Source: Bemisia tabaci (Eukaryota > Arthropoda > Insecta > Hemiptera > Aleyrodidae). Taken from it: 64,000 nucleotides of DNA. Of the stretch, positions 42,026 through 53,460 are shown one piece after another (the first letter of the stretch is position 1; every line of letters begins with the position of its first letter). The notes below the pieces were generated by a model. The model saw only the letters and a program-made list of their open reading frames with translations, did not search any database and was not told where the DNA came from. The stretch is taken from contig NC_092802.1 in the NCBI RefSeq assembly GCF_918797505.1, positions 10,621,480 to 10,685,479 of the forward strand, written 5' to 3'. The translations under genes were made by a program, and so were the position numbers.

Positions 42026-43022
42026 CAGGGTGATCCAAAAGTCCCTTCCACCCCCTCTAACTTTTTACCTAATTGAGGTAAAGATTTGAAACTTGGAGGA
42101 TATTCCTAGGTCAAAGGGAGCTACTTTTTGGCCCCCTAAAATTTTCAGGGGGGCCCCCCTTAGGGGGACAACGGCCCCCAACTTTTAATTTTCAAATAGG
42201 AAGACCCCCTTTGTGATAGCTCGTTCGAAAGAGCATGAAAAAAGAAAACTTTTCGCGCAAACCCGAAGTCAATATCTCAAACCGTTTCAAAATGGCGGCC
42301 GGTTAAAGTTCAAAATGGCCGAAAATTCACACCGGTTATTTGTCGATGGATTTGCGCAAAAATCGGTATGTAGGGGTATTTTGACACGAGAAAAACGAAT
42401 TTGACGTTAGATTTTCAAAAAAAAACCGAAATTTCCAAAATGGCGGCCAGTTAAAGTTCAAAATGACCAAAAATTGATTTTTTTAAATTCTAAGTTCAAA
42501 TTTGTTTATCTTATGCCAAAATACTCTCAAATTCCAAGTTTTAGGCAAATCCATCAGTAAAAAACCGAGGTGACAATTTTCGGCCATTTTAAACTTTAAC
42601 CGGCGGCCATTTTGGAAATTTCGGTTTTTTTTAAAATCTAACGTCAAATTCGTTTTTCTCGTGTCAAAATACCCCTACACACCGATTTTCGCGCAAATTC
42701 ATCGACAAATAACCGGTGTGAATTTTCGGCCATTTTGAACTTTAACCGGCCGCCATTTTGAAACGGTTTGAGATATTGACTTCGGGTTTGCGTGAAAAGT
42801 TTTCTTTTTTCATGCTCTTTCGAACGAGCTATCACAAAGGGGGTCTTCCTATTTGAAAATTAAAAGTTGGGGGCCGTTGTCCCCCCAAGGGGGGTCCCCT
42901 GAAAATTTTAGGGGGGCCAAAAAGTAGCTCCCTTTGACCTAGGAAAATCCCCCAAGTTTCAAATCTTTACCTCAATTGGGTAAAAAGTTAGAGGGGGTGG
43001 AAGGGACTTTTGGATCACCCTG
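42026..43022. mobile_element. 1 kb near-perfect palindromic element with TA duplication
   Basis: cagggtgatccaaaagtccc and its inverse, with TA on both sides (42024-42025, 43023-43024). Arms of about 470 bp pair almost fully, so the same 63-codon frame occurs on both strands. A lone related end lies at 60580-60610. Confidence 0.85.
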
Positions 43023-43186
43023 TATTGAATTACAGAGAAGGAGGAGAAGTTAATTGAAAGTATTCAATTTGAAAAAATTCGAGAGAGACTGAGAGAAGGG
43101 GTAAAGGAGAGCTAGAAGCGCTTCAAGCATACCATCAGCAGGAAAGGCCCTAGATAGGAATGAATCAGGAGGAAATTTATTTATAC

Positions 43187-43460
43187 ATACAGGGTGTTTC
43201 AGACCACCCGTACCAGGCCTTTTTCTCGGTTGGTTTAGGTCGTACGAAGTCGGAGACCGCGGGGTTGAATAGGGAATTGACCCCGAGGACTCTAAATTTC
43301 ATGTTCCCTGAGCTCCTCGGGGTCGATTACATGGGAGACCGTCTTTTTCTGGAGAATCGACGTCAATTTTGGGATCATTGAGGAATCTTGAGAAATTTTA
43401 GGCGGGGGCCAAGCCCCCCTCCTCAGGGGGTTACTTTCTGCCGTCGCGCCTGGGGCGCGT
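43187..43460. mobile_element. One end of a second cagggtg-type element
   Basis: acagggtgtttcagaccacc starts GC-rich sequence with internal inverted pieces (gaccccgagga, ctcggggtc). No matching far end was found. Confidence 0.4.
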
Positions 43461-43689
43461 CATCCCCCCCTCCCCCAAGTAGAGTGCCTGTAAAGGAACA
43501 GTGCGGACAAGTCGACAATTTCGACTCGAAATATGGAGCTCTTAAGTCCCAAAAGGCAGCCAACCTCCTGACACAATGTCCCTGCAAATCTTCAGATTCC
43601 GATATCAAACCAAGATGGTCAAGAATGTTCATAAATTAGCAGCGTTCTCCCAAGAGGTGAGCGAATTTACACAGAAAAAAAAAAACTCC

Positions 43690-43860
43690 GGCCGTGGAAG
43701 CCGTACTTACGGGATATATAGACATACTGTCCGCGTTCCGGGCTCAGAGGCCGAAAAAGCCAGCCGTAGCACCAGAAGCAATTGAAGCCACAGCTCCAGC
43801 ACCCGGAACTTACGGCCCGGAACGAATTGTATGTCTATATAGATCGGAACTATTTTTTTC
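43690..43860. repeat. Hairpin with tatatagacatac arms
   Basis: gatatatagacatactgtc and cgcgttccgggc at left mirror cggcccggaacg and gtatgtctatata at right. Confidence 0.55.
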
Positions 43861-43899
43861 AGGGTATGCAAAAACTAAGTCGAATACGTGCTTTTGATT

Positions 43900-45380
43900 G
43901 TAATAATAAATCGCTCTGGATAATTTAAATGTATAGTTTGGCTGCCCTTTCGGGCCCTAAAAACTCCATAACCTAAACTCAATTTCCGACATGTCCTTAC
44001 TTTCCCTATAGAGGTACTCTACCTAAAACCTGAGTGTGATATATGAACACGAATGAGATCCGCTCCGTAAAAGCAGAACTAACTCCACAGAAGGGTTAAT
44101 TCTGTTCTGTGAGAGCAGAGATCACTCACCAAGGAGAGTTAATTCCCCATCCTTGAGGTTGCTTTCTTTAAAAACTTTTTTAATCGCTGACGGTCCACAT
44201 TGTTTTAGTGACGTTTCATTTTTACCCGTCTACTGTTTCTTGCGAGAGGTTTTTATGACTGGCGTTGCAACGCTGGCCCAGCAAGAGGTCATTTTAGGGC
44301 GAGGATTTAAAATTCCCGCGGTGAGCAAGGCAGAGACTTGAAAGTGATATCGGCTTAACCAGCTGACAATGAGTACCAGAGTTTGTATTTTGGTTCGAGG
44401 TGCTCAACGCGTAACGCTCTCACAATTCTGGATATTCCAACCATCTTTTTCTCCCGACTTACACCAGTAGGCTTCGTTTTGATAGTACACGATTCTTAGT
44501 GTGATCTCCTGGACTCATTACTCCAATATGATTTAAGCCTCGGAGTTTTTAAGCACGGTCGCGTATGACCTGGTATGAGAGATTTTTGTAAAATTTAATG
44601 CGCATGCTTGACTCTACAAATCCTATGTGATATCCCATTAGATATGCCCAAAGCTGAAAAATGGAACCAATTGATGCGATGATCGCATGCCGTTCTGACA
44701 CGAATATGGCGTCCATCGAATCACTTAATCCTAAGCATAAAAAAGTCAGTTTGAACTTTCCGTTCGCCATAAGGATCTATTTAACTTCGAAACTTCAAAC
44801 ACGTATTTCTCGACATAGCAAAAACTGCACTTATGCGCCTTGCCCTCCGAGCCCCTCACGTATACTTCATATTTTGACCAAAAATACAGTTAAAATTGAC
44901 TCCGCCACAGTGCGCCTTCATTAATTTGCATATGCAACACGGGCAGCCGTCGAGCTTGAATAGTTGCATCCAAAAAGTTGATTAAATCTTCGAGTGACTT
45001 TGATCAACGAAGCACTATTTTGCAATGAATATTATTTGTTGTATAGTTGTGTGATTATAAGTATTCCATGTAGGAGTAGAATACTACAATCTATAACTAG
45101 GTAAAATACCGGGAGTTAAGTTGTTGTGATTTAGAATCTCATCGGATTTTTGCATCTGGATAGTTGCCCTGATTACATTAAATGCAAGATCTGTATACCT
45201 CGGTGACCCGAACGGTTGAAAAACCTCGCAAAGGTCGTTCTAATTTACGCTAATTCCGGCCTGTTCTCTGTCTCCCCCTTTGGAGTTATTTTCAGGTAGA
45301 CACCGGGTTTTATTTTCCCGTGCTCGAAATAACATCATTCGTCGCGCAAAACAGTAACCGGGCACTTGACGCAGCTCAAC
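43900..45380. other. No gene seen
   Basis: AT-rich sequence with short open frames on both strands (for example 44549-44770 on -), none with splice or family support. Confidence 0.35.
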
Positions 45381-45385
45381 CAAAC

Positions 45386-46056
45386 TGAGTGCTGAGGAAG
45401 AACGCCGTATGAACAACCGAATGTTGTCAAATTATCACTCAGAGAAGATTTTTTGGGGGGAGAGCCATGCACACTACTCCTTGAAATTTTCAGAAACTTC
45501 AAATTGAACTGCGCACAAAGTGGATCAGTTGCGCTGATTATAGGATCGTATTTTAATTATTTAAGCTCACAGATTAGCAGAAAAATCGTGGGATCTGTTC
45601 AGACACCAAGTTTTTACGTCCAATCGGTGATATTGCTAATCGGAAAAGACGGGGTATGACGTCATCTACGCAATGCATATACCTTGGTTTCATCCTTGCT
45701 TTCCGTTGAACAACCATTCCAAGTATGTGTTTCGCTGATTGATGATGTAGCCAAATTCTCCATTGGACGTATCTCTATCAAACGGAGTTATATGCATTAT
45801 GACGTGAGCCCTGTTATACATATATTCTTTCGGGTCTCAGGACTAATGTCTCAATGCACATAGTTCCGTTTGGCAGAGATGCGTCCAATTGTTCAATTTA
45901 TGGACCAGGAGTATCCTCGTGTTCAGTTCACTCAGTATCTTCCACTCAATCACGAAATTCATTAAATTTCAGACACCTGCAAATTCCTCATTCGTGCTTT
46001 GCCGAGGGAAATTTGGCACCGTTTGAAAGCTCATACGGCGTTATTCCTTAGCACGG
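45386..46056. mobile_element. MITE family 2 copy enlarged by nested insertion
   Basis: gtgctgaggaagaacgccg at left and tcatacggcgttattcctta near the right end. The interior is longer than usual and includes a palindrome at 45772-45890. Confidence 0.5.
45772..45890. mobile_element. Small palindrome with attggacgtat ends
   Basis: attggacgtatctctatcaa and inverse gcagagatgcgtccaat. One half also occurs at 15290-15390. Confidence 0.65.
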
Positions 46057-46254
46057 AGGCAAAGCGAGGCGGCGGAGTAGGAGGGGAAGGGGGGTGGAAA
46101 AACTAGACATTAGTGCGGAATTAACGTGCAAAACTGACGAGACAAAGCGAACTGTGTATGAGCGCGAAATTATTTAATTAATGAAATTCCTGACACGAGA
46201 TAAATTAAACGCCGAGAGGACGGGCTCGGAGAGAGAGGAGAGACGGCAGAAGAC
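46057..46254. other. Part of GC-rich island, left of MITE
   Basis: Purine-rich gaggcggcggagtaggagg followed by unique sequence. No gene. Confidence 0.3.
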
Positions 46255-46419
46255 CAGTGGCGCGGCGTGCTTTGCGATATATCGATTGTTATGCCATTTA
46301 AACCTATGGTAAAGAATCGATTATTAAGGTGTTCGCTGCTAACACCCTGTTTATCGATCCTTTTCCATAGGTTTAAATGGTATAACAATCGATACATCGC
46401 AAAGCACGCCACGCCACTG
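46255..46419. mobile_element. hAT-type MITE (family 1), 165 bp
   Basis: cagtggcgcggcgtgctttg and inverse ending cgccacgccactg. No target duplication could be read. Confidence 0.85.
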
Positions 46420-47210
46420 GAGAGGCGGCGGAAGACGGAGCGAGCACGACTGCATCGTCCCATTCACCGACGCGACGCGATGCTCCGGGGGGGTTTTTGC
46501 AAATAATTTCTTTTGTAGCCGTTTCTGTCGCGTTCCGAATGGCTTGCGACGCAACTGTAACATTCAATTAGCCGCCGACAAATCTCTATCTCTCTATGAA
46601 TATTTATGACTCCCGCGGAGCGGCGGAAAAAAAATTAAATTAAATTCGCACAAAGAATATTCCTGGATGTAAAAGCGGGATGTCGGAACTTTCGTCGGTT
46701 AAAAGTGTTTAATTTTAAATGGGGAGCCTTTTCCGCGGAGCGCGCCGCTCTTTCGTCGCCGCTCGGGAAAGCTTTTGAGCTCTTGATTCCCAGCCGAATC
46801 CCGCGCCGCGGAACTCGCCAATTGGGAGGCACTTGCGTCGTTATTCCCTTCCCGCCTTTCAAATGAGCGTGTAACCGGGTCAGTTTTATATTTGCCCACT
46901 CAATTCAATTATCTTTTCTGCTCCTGTTCCGACGTTCCTATGCCCGCGTTTGTTCCGCGGCCGGGTTGGAGGAGGAACTCCTGGAAACTGTTGAATGGCG
47001 GAGCTTTTGGTTCCTCTGTTTCACCTCCTGCGGTGTTTGCTCTGACGTTGGAGAGAGGATAATTTTAAAACCCATATTTGTCATGTCCGCATGGGCGTCC
47101 TTCATTTTATTTTATTTCGATTTTGTTTACTCTCGTCGAACTGTGGCCAGAACTTTTTCGAGTCCGACGGTCTTTGGCATTTTAAAATGTTTCTGCGGCC
47201 GGGTCGAGTG
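46420..47210. other. GC-rich, low-repeat island
   Basis: Contains ttaaattaaatt and caattagccg homeodomain-like sites between cgcgg-rich stretches. No exon could be assembled. Candidate regulatory DNA (inference). Confidence 0.35.
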
Positions 47211-47660
47211 TTGAAAACGGTAGACAAGGCGATAGACAAAGGAGGCAGAAAGGATATAGAGGGACCCTATTGGTGTTGCTGCAACGGATGACGGAGGTAG
47301 GTAATGGACTAAATAAAGGTAACTCACGAGAGAATCCGTCTTTAACCCCCTTAATCTGTTAAAACCACTCATTTCAACCAATAGGATCGCTCCATACTCC
47401 CTACACTGGAAAAAACACATTGGATCTAGAGTCCATACTCTTAAAAACATCGACAAGAAAAAGTACTCTTGATTCAATCAGAATCTAGCTTAAATCAAGA
47501 GTCAAGCCTCTTAATTTAAGCGGATTTCGTTTTGATTCAAGCAAAAATCCGATTGAATCAAGAGTATTTTTTCTTGTCAATGTTTTCAAGAGTCTGGACT
47601 CTAGATCCAATGTGTTTTTTTTCCAGTGAATGTCTTCTTTGTCTATTGTTTCGTCTATCA
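47210..47660. repeat. Dispersed repeat interrupted by MITE family 5
   Basis: tagacaaggcgatagacaaa at left and tttgtctattgtttcgtcta at right. Similar sequence occurs near 62415-62535 and 63590-63655. Confidence 0.5.
47404..47628. mobile_element. MITE family 5 copy (cactggaaaaaa ends)
   Basis: cactggaaaaaacacattgg and inverse ending ttttttttccagtg. The interior is palindromic, rich in cttgattcaatc / gattgaatcaag. Confidence 0.85.
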
Positions 47661-47960
47661 AATTCAAAAATCAGTTCGCTGGAGGCTAATTTATTTACTT
47701 ATTTTTATCCTCTCATTGTAGCAAAGAGGATACGCAGTGAAATTATAGGAAACAATTCTACCCCAAAATATTCAAGCAGACTTGGAGCCCTCACTTCCAC
47801 ACTCGCCGTCATGCGTTGACAGTACCAAGATGACTGACACAACAGTTCCAACTTCGAAGTGGCTGAAATTGCATAACCAAGCGAAATGAAGGAGCACCCA
47901 GCTCTGCGTTCCTCACTCGCTCTTGTTCCTTGTAACGAACCCGGTCCAACGGCGTGTAAT

Positions 47961-48125
47961 CAGTGGCGTGGCGTGGATTGCGATGTCTCGGTTGTCCTGC
48001 CATTTAAACCTGTGGTAAAGAATCGATTATTAAGGTGTTCACTGCGAACACCCTGTTTATCGATCCTTTTCCATAGGTTTAAATGGCATAACAATCGATA
48101 AATCGCAAAGCACGCCACGCCACTG
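47961..48125. mobile_element. hAT-type MITE (family 1) with perfect 8 bp duplication
   Basis: cagtggcgtggcgtggattg and inverse, flanked by cgtgtaat on both sides. Confidence 0.92.
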
Positions 48126-48486
48126 CGTGTAATCCACCCCTCGTTACGGCCCGTAAGTGGTTCGTCTTAGCTTTCCGTCGCCCGACAGCTGGAGACATTG
48201 CACTCGGTAATTATAACTGTCTCGCGTCCCGAAGTTGGGGCCAAAGTTATCCTCGAAAGTTGTTCGCGATCATTCGCGCCCGCAACTAATTCCACCGCTC
48301 CGCTGACGTAAAAACACAATTACATTTTCAGTTGAGCCTTCCTGTCCACTTAATTCCATGCTTTTCTGGTCTCACATGAAAATGGAGTTACGTTCTTTTG
48401 ACTCGCGCGACTGGAAACGGCGTCGCGATCGTGTTAATTGGCCCGCGACAACGTCTCGACCGGAAAAGCTCGAGGCGTGAATCTTT
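48126..48486. other. Moderately GC-rich, low-repeat stretch
   Basis: No gene or repeat recognised; similar in texture to 46420-47210. Confidence 0.3.
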
Positions 48487-48606
48487 GAGAATCGATAGTT
48501 TCTCATCTGAAGCAACGGTAAAGAATCGATTATTACGGTGTTCCTTGCGAACACCCTGAAAATCGATTCTTTTCCATAGATTTAAACGACACGTGTCTCG
48601 ATTTAT
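48487..48606. mobile_element. Degenerate family 1 MITE
   Basis: Central ggtgttccttgcgaacaccc and the flanking aatcgatt motifs remain; ends are lost. Confidence 0.5.
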
Positions 48607-48851
48607 CACTAAGTTGAAAAGCTCATGCGATTCTTTGCCGGAGCTTAATTCGCTGTGATTCGCGTTCCGGGCGAAAGTTTTGCGAGATTACGTTTCGCGA
48701 ATCCGCTTTTTAGCGCCGTTCTTTACGAAGTTCACTCCCCGTGATGCGAGAGAATATCGCATTGCGTTGCTACAAAAACGTCGTAAGTGTTCCTAGGATT
48801 GCATCGAGGGATGAAACACAGCAAGGTGAGTCCATGAAATGTTATTCAATA

Positions 48852-48965
48852 CTACCTTGCTAAGGAAGGACGCCGTATAAACGTTCGAGAGCAAATTTCC
48901 TTCGATAAATTGTTCATTTTTTAGGAAAGTTATGAATATTTCCCCTTGGAATTTTCAGGATTTTT
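48852..48965. mobile_element. Left half of MITE family 2
   Basis: accttgctaaggaaggacgc through attttcagg, then a decayed foldback follows. Confidence 0.55.
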
Positions 48966-49470
48966 CGGCGAATTATGCGGTTTTTTTAGCTTCTCGCTTC
49001 AAGAACGATACTACGGAACAGGTAAACATTCCATGAGGAGAGTCGTTCCATCCAACCCTTCCTTGCGCACTAGGATGCCACGTAATATTCAAAATGGCCC
49101 ACTCAAACCAGACGAAACACACATAACGAGACGAAATTTTACTTTGTGTATTTATATTACATTTGCCTTGCGTTGATAAAGACCCTTGCGCTTCCTCACG
49201 ATTTGCGAGCGGGAGCGTTAGCCATGTTGAATATTTCGTGGAATCCTATGCGCATGAGGTGAATGGAACGACTCCTTTTCAGAAATGTTCACCTGTATCT
49301 TTCTTGAAGCGGGAATCCTTAAAAATGCATATTTGCAACGCAGATGATGCAATTAGGAGAGTATTTCAAACTTTCTAAGGTGCTAGTCGAGATTTTTCAG
49401 CCATTTTCTGTCAGAAAATAATAACCATTCTTGCTCTTGCTAAAGCTTGCATCAAGCACATTCTAGTGAC
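48966..49470. mobile_element. Decayed relative of the 0.6 kb foldback
   Basis: gcttcaagaacgatacta with caggtaaacatt at left and gaacgactcctttt, tcacctgtatc, tgaagcgggaa at right match 38695-39315. Confidence 0.55.
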
Positions 49471-49477
49471 TTGACGT

Positions 49478-50666
49478 GCACGGAAAAAAGTGGATTGCTG
49501 ATTTTTAACAATTAAATCAGGCTCGGACTGGCCATAAGGCAAATGCCATTGACAGATACGCCCCCTTTGCGCGCCGAAAACGCGCCCCTCTTACAGATAG
49601 CAAAATAAGAAGAGAACAAAAATTACGACCGAGAGTATATGAAAAAAATTTCTTAAATGAACGGAAGAAGAGAGAGTTAGGAGTAAAGAAAGGTGCTTTA
49701 ACGCATGATAGCGGTAAACAGAGATCCAAGCACTACTTTCTGAAGCGTAAACAATTTTCTGTAAAATTTTCACCTTCTTCTTGACATACAGGCGCTTTAT
49801 TATCCCCCTCCTTCATTCGCTATGTGTAACTCCCTTAAAAGCGTTGGTCGGTTCGATTTTTAGACATACGCATCCTTCAAGAGACCTTTAAACATATTTC
49901 CTCCTTTTCAAATGACTATTGATTTGGACATACCATAGCATAGCTCGGGCAAACTTAACCTTAATTTATCTCGAAATTAAAAAATAAGAGACATCTAAAA
50001 TGTAAACGCGATACAACTATTCGCGCAAGATGGATGTCCACATTGCATATGAAAAATTTAAGACGCGATGCCGTGAGTCGTGAACTCGCAATGCTCTGCT
50101 CTAGTTTGAAGCAACATTACAAATAAGACAAACGCAAACAAACACCATATGAAAATAAAGCGAGGGAAAGGATGCGCGTTAACGACGGCGCAGAGATACA
50201 TTTATTCGTACTTGATGGACGTCCGTGCTGCATCTGAAAAATTGAAGGCGCGATGACGCGAAGGGTGAGCTCTCAATGCTGTGCTTCACGTTCAATTTTG
50301 CAATTTTTACTCCGTGCGATCAATAAACTTTGAACCTGAAAATAGCGTAAACTTGTGCTGATTTGCCAAAATTTTCTGAACCCCTCTCCACGTAGGGAAT
50401 GCCCTACCAGGAAATATCACATCACGTCCCTTTTACCAGCCAAGGGTCTACGCCCTCAGATGCGAGCCAGTCCGACCCTGAATTAAATTTTTAAAAAAAT
50501 ATGTTCAGCATGATTCAAATATACATTTTAGAATTGTGGAAAGCTAATTTAACCACAAAGGTGGTTAAATTAGCATTTTTTGCCAAAAAATCTACATAGA
50601 AACATGTCGGACACTTCTATTCTACTGTACAATATTGTTAAATCAGCAATTTCATTTTTTCCGTAA
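49478..50666. mobile_element. MITE family 7 copy split by a hAT element
   Basis: gcacggaaaaaagtggattg at left and gcaatttcattttttccgt at right; the middle resembles 54988-55246. Confidence 0.65.
49518..50480. mobile_element. Nonautonomous hAT element, 963 bp, 8 bp duplication
   Basis: caggctcggactggcc at left and inverse gccagtccgaccctg at right, flanked by aattaaat on both sides. No transposase frame. Confidence 0.9.
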
Positions 50667-51265
50667 GCACTAGAGAATTTGCAGGTATCTGAAATTTGAT
50701 GAATTTCGTGTTTAAGTGGAAACTACTGAGTGAACTGAACACAATACCTTTGGTTCAGGAATTGAACAATTATTGGAGAGGATAAGACAAAATGATCTAA
50801 TCTGTTGGAATACATATGTTTAAATGGGAAATGGCGCCAGATTACGTCACTAGGCGGTGTATTTTCTCACTACCGAATCTATTTTCATACTATTTCCCAT
50901 ATTAGAAACAAATAATGAAACATGTTGCGAAATCGACTCTTTAGGCACTCTCAGATGAAGCATTTAAGTGCAAATTCTCCATTGAGGGCAACATATGGTC
51001 AATTAAAATACTATCTGCGCAAGTGTGCGTGCGCATCCCCTGTGATTGGGCGAGAGGTGCGGGGTTAGAAATTGCGGGGGGGGGCGGGGGGGGGCGGTTG
51101 GCATCATTCGACATCACTTGACTCGGCGTGTTTACACGGGTCCTTTGAATGGGAAGCCGCAACGGTTGCGGATATGTCATTTGGCGCGGGACAAAGTAGA
51201 ACCGCCCGCGGCCGTGTAAGAAAAAGGGCCAAAACAAATATCCCTCGTGAGGGTGGTCGCTCATA
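50667..51265. other. No gene seen
   Basis: Contains a G run (51070-51090) and a GC-rich patch. The minus open frame at 50941-51264 has no support. Confidence 0.35.
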
Positions 51266-51516
51266 CTGCTGTACTAAGGAAAAACGCCGTATGAACCTTC
51301 AGACGTTGCCAAATTTCCTTTGATAAAACACAAATTTCCTAGTAAATTAATGAATATATTCCAATAATTTTTTACGACAATTTTGTACGCAATTTCACCT
51401 AGTTCCTGAAAGTTTCAAGGGAAAATGTTCAAAACTTTCCTCAAAAATGAGCATTTTATCGAAGGAAATGTGGCAACTCTCGAATGTTCATACGGCGTTC
51501 TTCCTTAGCACGGCAG
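51266..51516. mobile_element. MITE family 2 copy with TA duplication
   Basis: ctgctgtactaaggaaaaac and inverse, TA on both sides. Confidence 0.85.
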
Positions 51517-51520
51517 TATG

Positions 51521-51772
51521 CTGCCGTGCTAAGAAAAAACACCGTATAAAAGTTCGAGAGTTGCCAAATTTCCCCGAATAAAACATGTATTTTTGACGAA
51601 ATCTATGTGTATTTTTCCTTAAAATTTTCAGATATTTTAGATTGAATTGCGTACAAAATCGTCTGAAAATGACGGGGAAAAATATTCGCAATTTTTCCGG
51701 TAAATTCGGTTTTCATCGGAGGAAACTTGGCAACGTCTGAAGCTCATACGGCGTTCTTCATTAGCACGGCAG
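51521..51772. mobile_element. MITE family 2 copy, directly next to another
   Basis: ctgccgtgctaagaaaaaac and inverse ending gcacggcag; only 4 bp separate it from the previous copy. Confidence 0.85.
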
Positions 51773-52370
51773 CTTACTCGTGCAGGATTCCTCGTGCTGT
51801 CCCCAGACGCGGTTTCTTTCGAAAGATACGACTATGTTAGAATTCGGGATTTTCATAAAGAGACCGTCCCTAAAGTGAACCGATTATTTTCTAAATCACG
51901 TAAGCGCTAAAATTGTGAACGCGAGAAAAACAAGAAAGTCGTTTAGTCGCTTTGTTGAGAGTCATCAAATTCCGAAAAATGTACGTCCTTCTGGAAGGCT
52001 ATTTTTAAATGAGATATGATAGATGCTCCGCAGCCCGTGACAAGATATACAATAAAAAACGATTTAAAAAGGCTAGAACAAGGGCCACAAGGGTAACAAA
52101 GCTAGAAGTTCACAAATAAGACCAAAACGTTTTGGTTGAAAATTCAGCCACCCTCAGTTGGATAAATACAAATAAAAATGGTTAAAAATCTAAAATTGTA
52201 CCTGACTGCACCTTTCATATCGAGAATCAAGAGATTCTCAATTAACTATTATTCTTAGGTTAGACATTTTTCACACTTATTCAAATATCCCACAGGAAGG
52301 GATAATCTTGCGCTTTACCGTCCCTAAAGTCGCATCTTCCCTCCGTCCCTAATCAAGCCAGCCCCAGATA
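51773..52370. other. No gene seen
   Basis: Unique-looking AT-rich sequence. Confidence 0.3.
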
Positions 52371-52374
52371 ACCG

Positions 52375-52455
52375 TTGTTTGAGATCCGGGAGTCGCACCC
52401 GGGACCTCCCGATCATAAAGCGAGCGCTACACCCACTACACCGCAGGAGGCCAAA
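52375..52455 (-). mobile_element. tRNA-like SINE head
   Basis: The minus strand has a D-arm-like gcggtgtagtgggtgtagcg and a T arm ccggg tgcgact cccgg. Anticodon and acceptor stems do not close, so this is not called a functional tRNA. Confidence 0.5.
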
Positions 52456-52827
52456 TTATCTGATGAATCGTTGTAATCATTTTTGCATCGGATTGAAAAA
52501 TTATTTCAATATTTTTGTCGCACTGTGCTACTTCAGCCCAAGTCGAAATGAGACAACCCTGTCAAAAATATCAATAATCGTAGACCCACCGGTAATTGCA
52601 CGGGGGTAAGTGTAAGCATCATCAAAGACACGTTAGAGCACAAATCATTGCATTGCGGCGGCGACTGGAAAAGGAACATCAAAGGTCGCTTTTCATGTCC
52701 ACCAAGTCCTCACCACACATCGCACAAAACCCACCCTCCCGATTAAAGGTGCCTCCGGGCTGTCTCGCGACCCTCTTCCCAACAGAAATCTTTACGCTCT
52801 CACTTTTTATCTCTCATTAGATCTTAA

Positions 52828-52931
52828 TTACTTTCTTTTGGCCTGTCGGCGAGCGTCAGGTCGAGGGATGCTTGTGTCGGTTGGTTCTTGTCGTGCGGGG
52901 GCCTTTTTGGGCCCATCACCTGCCTTTTTCA
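52828..52931 (-). CDS. Isolated terminal-exon-like segment (minus)
   Basis: An acceptor-like acttgttcgcag precedes 52931. The following 2 nt plus 33 codons end in TAA at 52830-52828. The product is basic and coding-like in composition (KKAGDGPKKAPARQEPTDT..., ending RRQAKRK). No upstream exon was found. A foldback element begins about 20 bp upstream of the acceptor, at 52953. It could be the last exon of a gene whose remainder lies beyond the window, or a pseudogene fragment. Confidence 0.28.
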
Positions 52932-52952
52932 CTGCGAACAAGTGCGCACGAT

Positions 52953-53460
52953 AATGGATATGTTGCATGTGTGAGGAATTTGCGATTTGACTGTTAATTC
53001 TTACGTAAAAGTTCGCGAGAAACACGATGGTGCCACTGGTTTCCTCTGAAATCAACTCCCAAGCTCAAAAAAAGCTCTCAAGTTGAGGCCAAGATGGAGG
53101 GGATATTCCACGCTATCCTGAGAGTCCACCTCTACATCAAGACAAACGCTCCATGCAAAGGTAGGGAGCAAATACATTAGCAGGTTTGCCACTTTATTTG
53201 GGGACTCTAAAACTGAAAACACGGCAACCCTGCCAATGTATTTGCTCCCTATCTTTGCATGGAGCGTTTGTCTTGATGTAGAGGTGGACTCTCAGGGTAG
53301 TGTGGGATATCCCCTCCATTTTGGCCTCAACTTGAGAGCTTTTTTTGAGCTTGGGAGTTGATTTTAGAGAAAACCAGTGGCACCATTGTGTTTCTCGCGA
53401 ACTTTTACATAAGAATCAGCAGTCAAATCGCAAATTCCTCACACATACAACATCTCCATT
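52953..53460. mobile_element. Foldback family 3 copy
   Basis: aatggatatgttgcatgtg and inverse ending acatctccatt, with arms of about 230 bp. Confidence 0.9.

Noticed and set aside
42213..42835. Identical-looking 63-codon frames on both strands
   Set aside because: Mirror images produced by the 1 kb palindrome; no sign of a gene.
44549..44924. Overlapping open frames on both strands
   Set aside because: No splice-site support and no family resemblance; could not be tied to a gene.
50941..51264. 107-codon minus-strand frame with Pro run
   Set aside because: The Pro run is a G-run artefact on the other strand; no splice context or recognisable domain.
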